DNA from: Symbiodinium natans
Lineage: Eukaryota; Sar; Dinophyceae; Suessiales; Symbiodiniaceae
Length of the DNA stretch: 10,000 nt
Assembly (NCBI GenBank): GCA_905221605.1
Contig: CAJNDS010000061.1
Span: forward strand, 1-10,000
Direction: 5' to 3'
Part shown: in pieces, positions 6,461 through 10,000 of the stretch
How the letters are laid out: each line of letters begins with the position of its first letter
How positions within the stretch are numbered: the stretch's first letter is position 1
Position numbers and translations under genes: made by a program
The notes under the pieces: model-generated
What the model was told of the DNA's origin: nothing
Seen by the model: the letters and a program-made list of their open reading frames with translations, nothing else
Databases searched by the model: none

Positions 6461-7234
6461 CTATACTCTTACATAGAAGGCCAAGTAAGAACCTCGACAT
6501 ATTTGATCCGAGAGGAGCGTGGTGCGTCTTGGCGATTCACTATCATCAGCTAGGTACGCTACGCTCTCTCTCCAAAATCCCGCTCTGTAATGTCCAGAGT
6601 TCCAGTCTTCGCCGATATGAATAATAAATGCATAGAGGCTAAAGGACACTGCTTCTGTTGAGGTTCCGTTATCTTGAAACATTGGCATCTCAAGAACTGT
6701 GTCCAGCGCTTGTGGGCGGGAAGTTTTGATTTGCTGATCAAATCTTTGAATTTGTAAGCAAATGAGTCTTGTATCTGGAAGCAAGGCAAACACACTACCC
6801 CTGTTCGTCCATTGTGTTACTGATTGCTGAAGAGTCGAGAGTCCATCCGGCGGCTCGGGTAGATACAGAATCAAGCCGCCTTTTTCCTCAACGCTTATGC
6901 GTTCCTCCGGTGCTGATATATGAACTCGCGCCTCCCATTTATCTGATGAAAGATCTGGAATACGCTGAGAGATATGCAACAGAAATTGAGATGCATCCTC
7001 CTGCCTGGGTCGTAATCGCCATCCTGCTAGCAGCGGACGAAGATGTCGCAACCTCCGAACATCCGCATGAGAGGATCTGCCATTCAGGGAACCTATTTCC
7101 GTTAGGATGGAATTTAAAGAAGGATCTGGGAACAGTCCGTCTGACAAGAGAGAGATAAGGATATGAACGACCGTGTGTGCATAGCACAGTTGATGCGGAT
7201 TATGATAAGCTAGACGCCAGGCAGCGTCTTGCAT
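6461..7234 (-). CDS. Ubiquitin-specific-protease-like cysteine protease (peptidase C19 type)
   Basis: Counted from the ATG at 7234 (257 aa), the Cys box is NPHQLCYAHTVVHIL with nucleophile Cys17 and a possible oxyanion-hole Asn12. A QEDASQFLLHI block lies at 78-88 (the QxDAxEF block of USPs), LICLQIQRFD at 157-166 matches the usual L-x-L-x-R-F strand, and the His box is SGHYRAGF with His215, followed by YLADD (Asp230/231) and a closing SYLAFY. This order is that of USP/UCH-fold deubiquitinases, which cleave ubiquitin from proteins. At about 240 residues it is a minimal domain, without the CxxC zinc ribbon of many USPs. The frame is open upstream to the TAG at 7334-7336 and shares the zinc-finger frame, so it may be the C-terminus of the LINE polyprotein. 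The stop falls just after the end of the fold. All catalytic residues appear present. Confidence 0.82.
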   Translation of the reverse strand: MQDAAWRLAYHNPHQLCYAHTVVHILISLLSDGLFPDPSLNSILTEIGSLNGRSSHADVRRLRHLRPLLAGWRLRPRQEDASQFLLHISQRIPDLSSDKWEARVHISAPEERISVEEKGGLILYLPEPPDGLSTLQQSVTQWTNRGSVFALLPDTRLICLQIQRFDQQIKTSRPQALDTVLEMPMFQDNGTSTEAVSFSLYAFIIHIGEDWNSGHYRAGFWRESVAYLADDSESPRRTTLLSDQICRGSYLAFYVRV

Positions 7235-7309
7235 GGAAGCTGTGGGAGGTGCAGTGGTTGAACGACCCGAGACGCGTGCAGTGTATGTCAGCAAAGAAGC
7301 TCGGCTGCT

Positions 7310-7337
7310 GGAGGAAGCCTCCTGGGAGGAAGCCTAC
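7310..7337. repeat. Palindrome dimer between zinc-finger and protease frames, 15-bp period
   Basis: A perfect GGAGGAAGCCTCC (7310-7322), two bases, then GGAGGAAGCCTAC (7325-7337). The second copy has A for C at 7336, and that base makes the TAG stop of the zinc-finger frame. Read on the minus strand after the stop, the pair encodes ASSQEASSSS. Confidence 0.88.
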
Positions 7338-8170
7338 CTTCCTCTCACCTGGCTAATTGGAGGATCTGCACTGAAGAGATCTGGCAGTTCCATAGGCTTG
7401 GCACAAGCTGCACTCATGGCGTATGTCTGAAGCAGAACCACACATTGCTCTGCATGGCGTACTGGAGCATCTACCACAATGCGACAATACCTACATTCTT
7501 CTTTTTTGTGCAGGAGGCGCTTATGTGTTCGCATGTTGGCAAGAATGGATGCCGAGGATTGTGCCCAGAAAGCGGGATGAGCTTTCTGAATGTGCTGTTT
7601 CACTCCTTTGTGGCCAACAATGTATTGCCCACAGAGACTGCAGTTCGTTAATAGATGCTGAGTGACATGTCTCTTGTTTAGTAGAAGATCAGGATCCTTC
7701 TTAAGTTGTTCCTGCACGCTAGACTGATAGATCATAGCTATGCTTTCTGAGCTTGTACAGGATTTGGCTCGTTCTTTCAGCTCGTGCAGCTGAGGGCAAA
7801 TGCCTGACTCCACATGTCTGCGAAGTTGATGCATTGTGCGCAACTGCCTGTTGCATGCCGCACATTGCGGAAGTCCTTTGCAGCTATGCACAGTGACCTG
7901 AAATTTTGGGCCTAGCTGATTCGCACGCTGTCCTCCATGCTTCACCAGAGTATGTTGCTGAAGACCCTTAGCGCTGGAACATTTCCGATCGCACAGAGAG
8001 CACGGTACCTCCTGGTCTGCCTCGGTCAGGTCCAAATGCATGCTCTGAAGCTCCTGTTGCAGCGCAACAATCCTACCTCTAAGTCCCAGATACCACTGTA
8101 TGTTCTGATCCGGGTTGTACTTCTGACAGGCATCTAGTGCGTCTTGATAGTTTTTCATCTGGCTGATCAA
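7334..8170 (-). CDS. C-terminal zinc-knuckle segment of the LINE polyprotein
   Basis: The frame is open from 8275, after TGA at 8276-8278, so the TTG at 8170 is not a true start; residues before it (DTKTLFEQYK and on) read as coding and continue the RT. Counting from 8170 there are four Cys/His units: C57-x2-C60-x12-H73-x4-H78, C103-x2-C106-x12-H119-x5-C125, C177-x2-C180-x12-H193-x4-H198, and C226-x2-C229-x9-H239-x3-C243. C2H2-like fingers after the RT are common in LINE proteins and are thought to bind nucleic acid. Residues 30-50 could form a short helix. The frame ends at a TAG inside a palindromic repeat, and the same frame goes straight on into the protease domain. This is almost certainly part of the RT polyprotein rather than a free gene. 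Confidence 0.82.
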   Translation of the reverse strand: MISQMKNYQDALDACQKYNPDQNIQWYLGLRGRIVALQQELQSMHLDLTEADQEVPCSLCDRKCSSAKGLQQHTLVKHGGQRANQLGPKFQVTVHSCKGLPQCAACNRQLRTMHQLRRHVESGICPQLHELKERAKSCTSSESIAMIYQSSVQEQLKKDPDLLLNKRHVTQHLLTNCSLCGQYIVGHKGVKQHIQKAHPAFWAQSSASILANMRTHKRLLHKKEECRYCRIVVDAPVRHAEQCVVLLQTYAMSAACAKPMELPDLFSADPPISQVRGR

Positions 8171-9042
8171 AACTGCTTGAGGAGTCTGAACCTTATATTG
8201 CTCGAACAGAGTCTTCGTGTCAATATGGCTGTAGTGCTGATGTTGCTTAAATGCTCCAGGATGTGTCGAAGTAGCTCAAACTTGCCTTGAGCTTGGGCGA
8301 TCCTATAGTCAACAGTCTGGTCTTTGTAGGATCCATAGCTGAGCTGCACCCCTAGATATGTTAGTTTGTGATGAATCGGAATCTTATGTCCTGAGGGAAG
8401 GACGATGTTCAACTGCTTCTCTTTGCGCATCGTGTGCTTCTTGCGAAAGATGGACTGCTGAGTGCCCTGAACCATTAGCAAGGCTTTGGACTTCGTTGGA
8501 TTGACTTCCAGCCCCACGTCCTCAAGAGACTGAAAGAGAGCCTCTATTCTGAGCAGGACTTTCTGAAGTTCAGGAAAGCTCGAGAAGGTTTCCTGGAGCA
8601 GGAAATCGTCTGCAAAGACTGTTAGGATGTCCCTAGCTTGCTTGCTATCTGGGCCCCATTTCTGCTCCATTCTGCTCATCACTAGAAGTGTCAGCGCAGA
8701 CCACAATGCCGGGGCTAGCTTGCAACCTTGTTTGATTCCTGAAGAAGTGGGAACTTGAATCTCTAGTCCACTTGTGCCCATGTTGTAGGAGGTCTCACTG
8801 TGTAGTTGAACTACCAGTTCTTTCGTAAAAGGGTCTGTTCCCAGGCGATCCAAGGCAGCTAGCAGCTCATGTCTATTAACAGAATCAAAAGCTTTGCTCA
8901 GATCAACCGAAATAGTAAGTGCCCCTGACAGCTGAGCCTGCCTGGCTCCGCGTTGGGACTTGTGCAGGTCCCTGCGATGCACTTGACGGAGCTGCTGCAC
9001 GAAATCAAGGTGCTGACATGCTTTCGCGATGGCGTCCCGCAC
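8167..9042 (-). CDS. LINE reverse transcriptase palm domain (RVT_1)
   Basis: Reverse transcriptase core for copying element RNA into DNA by target-primed reverse transcription. The sequence shows motif A as SVDLSKAFDSVNRHEL (catalytic Asp47, counted from the GTG at 9042), motif B as SGIKQGCKLAPALWS at 101-115, motif C as VFADDFLL at 142-149 (Asp145, Asp146; FADD instead of the commoner YADD), motif D as VGLEVNPTKSK, and a motif-E-like LTYLGVQL. The frame is open back to 9111, where QPQFAY and IRQRGVRDAI belong to the same domain, so GTG 9042 is not a real start. After about residue 265 the frame is probably wrong, and the thumb continues in the frame that becomes the zinc-finger segment. All three catalytic aspartates are present. 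The two frame breaks are the only evident damage. Confidence 0.94.
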   Translation of the reverse strand: MRDAIAKACQHLDFVQQLRQVHRRDLHKSQRGARQAQLSGALTISVDLSKAFDSVNRHELLAALDRLGTDPFTKELVVQLHSETSYNMGTSGLEIQVPTSSGIKQGCKLAPALWSALTLLVMSRMEQKWGPDSKQARDILTVFADDFLLQETFSSFPELQKVLLRIEALFQSLEDVGLEVNPTKSKALLMVQGTQQSIFRKKHTMRKEKQLNIVLPSGHKIPIHHKLTYLGVQLSYGSYKDQTVDYRIAQAQGKFELLRHILEHLSNISTTAILTRRLCSSNIRFRLLKQF

Positions 9043-9052
9043 CCCCCTCTGC

Positions 9053-10000
9053 CTAATGTACGCAAATTGAGGCTGAAGTTGTGAGCTCTCCTGCAGTGCT
9101 GGTGCAATGCTTCACTGCGCCTGCTAGCACTTTGCCTGGCACGCTGATGACTCCTATGGGCCTCAGGTTTTTCATGGCGGTGGCTGGCTTGCCCGGCTTG
9201 GGGATCCATGCAATTCGAGGGTCCTTTAGATAAGGGGAAATTTCAGATTGGGACACCTCAGAGTTGATTAGACCTGCTATGTGTTCGTGGGCTTCAGGAC
9301 CTAGACTCTTCCAAGCTGATACTGGGGCTGAGGTGCTGGGGACTGCTTTCCCCACTGGCACTGTCTTGATTTGTGAGGATACCTGCAAGGCGGTGATCGC
9401 TGCTCTGGGCACAGCAGCTACTGAGTGCAAAGGAGGACTTTTGGAGAAGATTTGACTCGAGTATTCGCGCATTGTTTTTAGTGAGGCCTCCGTATCAAGC
9501 GGCTCACCTGCTTGATCCCTTAGGTTGACTCTCTGCACTGGGCGCCACGGAGCAAGTTTCCTGAGAGTATGAGCCAGTTTGTGGGATTGTTGCCTTTTAT
9601 CTTCCTGGGCTTGCAGAAGCAACTGCTCTTGCTTCTCTAGCTTTCTTTGTTTTTGCTGTTTTTTGAAAGTCCGCGCCTCCTCCTTGATGTCCTCCACAAG
9701 CTTCTGGCATTCTGAATTATGCTCGGTTCCAGCCCTCTTGTGCGCCTGGATTTGCCGCACTTTCTTCCAGTATTCCTGATGAATAGGACCTGCTACTGGC
9801 TGAGACTTGCGTGGAGGAGGATAGTGCTCAGCTGATACACTAACCATCACTTCATCCAGTTCTTGCCAAGACGGTCTCACTTGCATTGTCCTCACCACTG
9901 CTTCCGTCAGACGATGTGAGTATGCCTGCCAGTTGTCATCCTTCCGCCGAAAGCTCGCATCCAGGGCTGTGGCATCAAACGGCCGTGGCTTGCTGGGTGT
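9053..10000 (-). CDS. LINE polyprotein segment: linker and start of reverse transcriptase
   Basis: The frame is open from the window edge to TAG at 9053, so its real start lies outside. GTG at 9898 is only an internal valine codon. Counting from there, residues 66-115 are a Lys/Gln/Glu-rich, probably helical or coiled-coil stretch (KKQQKQRKLEKQ). Residues 228-238 read RIAWIPKPGKP, followed by NLRPIGV and a GK at 255-256. These are the first conserved blocks (fingers) of LINE reverse transcriptases, where a W-I-P-K-P-G-K-P / L-R-P-I signature is usual. The following block, expected to include a QFAY-like motif, is found in the next frame, so the last roughly 20 residues here (HCTSTAGELTT and on) are frameshift read-out. 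The family assignment is firm; activity of this copy is unlikely. Confidence 0.85.
   Translation of the reverse strand, partial: TPSKPRPFDATALDASFRRKDDNWQAYSHRLTEAVVRTMQVRPSWQELDEVMVSVSAEHYPPPRKSQPVAGPIHQEYWKKVRQIQAHKRAGTEHNSECQKLVEDIKEEARTFKKQQKQRKLEKQEQLLLQAQEDKRQQSHKLAHTLRKLAPWRPVQRVNLRDQAGEPLDTEASLKTMREYSSQIFSKSPPLHSVAAVPRAAITALQVSSQIKTVPVGKAVPSTSAPVSAWKSLGPEAHEHIAGLINSEVSQSEISPYLKDPRIAWIPKPGKPATAMKNLRPIGVISVPGKVLAGAVKHCTSTAGELTTSASICVH

Larger units (their letters stand above)
7334..10000 (-). mobile_element. Non-LTR (LINE-type) retrotransposon, partial and decayed
   Basis: This is the 3' part of a LINE polyprotein, running in from beyond position 10000. In order on the minus strand it holds a Lys/Gln-rich linker, the start of the reverse transcriptase with WIPKPGKP, the RT palm with motifs A, B and C, and a C-terminal region with four Cys/His zinc knuckles. 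An endonuclease domain would be expected upstream, outside the window. The frame changes twice (between 9053 and 9111, and between 8167 and 8275), so this copy cannot make an intact RT unless those are sequence errors. The element may extend further: a protease domain follows in the same frame after one stop codon, and more same-strand genes lie beyond it. No target-site duplication can be seen. Confidence 0.88.

Noticed and set aside
538-7337. CRISPR-like array
   Set aside because: The GGAGG/CCTCC units are irregularly spaced by hundreds to thousands of bases, or directly joined, with no uniform spacers, and the genes are eukaryotic.
8167-9042. RT frame as a bacterial group II intron or retron
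   Set aside because: The motif spacing, C-terminal C2H2 knuckles, lack of intron RNA structure and the overall setting fit a eukaryotic LINE.

Overview
The window looks like nuclear DNA of a protist, most probably a dinoflagellate of the Symbiodiniaceae type. This is inferred from four things: a LINE-type reverse transcriptase, Tpt1/KptA and ubiquitin-protease domains beside it, every credible reading frame lying on one strand, and many short dispersed palindromes. Nothing suggests a bacterium: there is no ribosome binding site pattern, and the long frames only begin with TTG or GTG because their true starts lie further upstream or at internal ATGs. The species is not proven.

Layout, read along the minus strand from position 10000 down. 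10000-8167 is the end of a non-LTR retrotransposon polyprotein, running in from outside the window, with a reverse transcriptase broken by two frameshifts. 8275-7334 continues it with four C2H2/C2HC zinc knuckles. One TAG codon later, in the same frame, comes a ubiquitin-specific-protease-like domain (7234-6461). Sixteen bases after that is a 278-residue protein with a charged, RG-rich N-terminus (6444-5608). Next are a 133-residue coiled-coil protein (5421-5020), a roughly 646-residue protein with two ADP-ribosyltransferase-like domains, the second a recognisable Tpt1/KptA RNA 2'-phosphotransferase (4615-2674, one frameshift), an unrecognised 184-residue protein (2249-1695), and perhaps a 95-residue one (1444-1157). 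Positions 1-1156 hold no convincing gene: an (AAC)16 microsatellite, a 48-bp direct repeat and short hairpins.

A family of 13-bp palindromes, GGAGG-AAN-CCTCC, occurs at eight places, often as head-to-tail dimers close to the ends of reading frames. Where a dimer falls in a reading frame the repeat period is 15 bp, which keeps frame and encodes short Glu-Ala-Ser-Ser linkers. In spacers the period is 13 bp. The stop codon between the zinc-finger and protease frames is a one-base departure from the palindrome consensus, so the two were probably once one polyprotein.

The most interesting reading is that retrotransposon, deubiquitinase and NAD-dependent RNA-modifying genes form one same-strand module, possibly a very large LINE with accessory genes ending in a (GTT)n tail. 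The alternative is an ordinary one-directional dinoflagellate gene cluster beside a decayed LINE. Comparing further genomic copies would decide between them.
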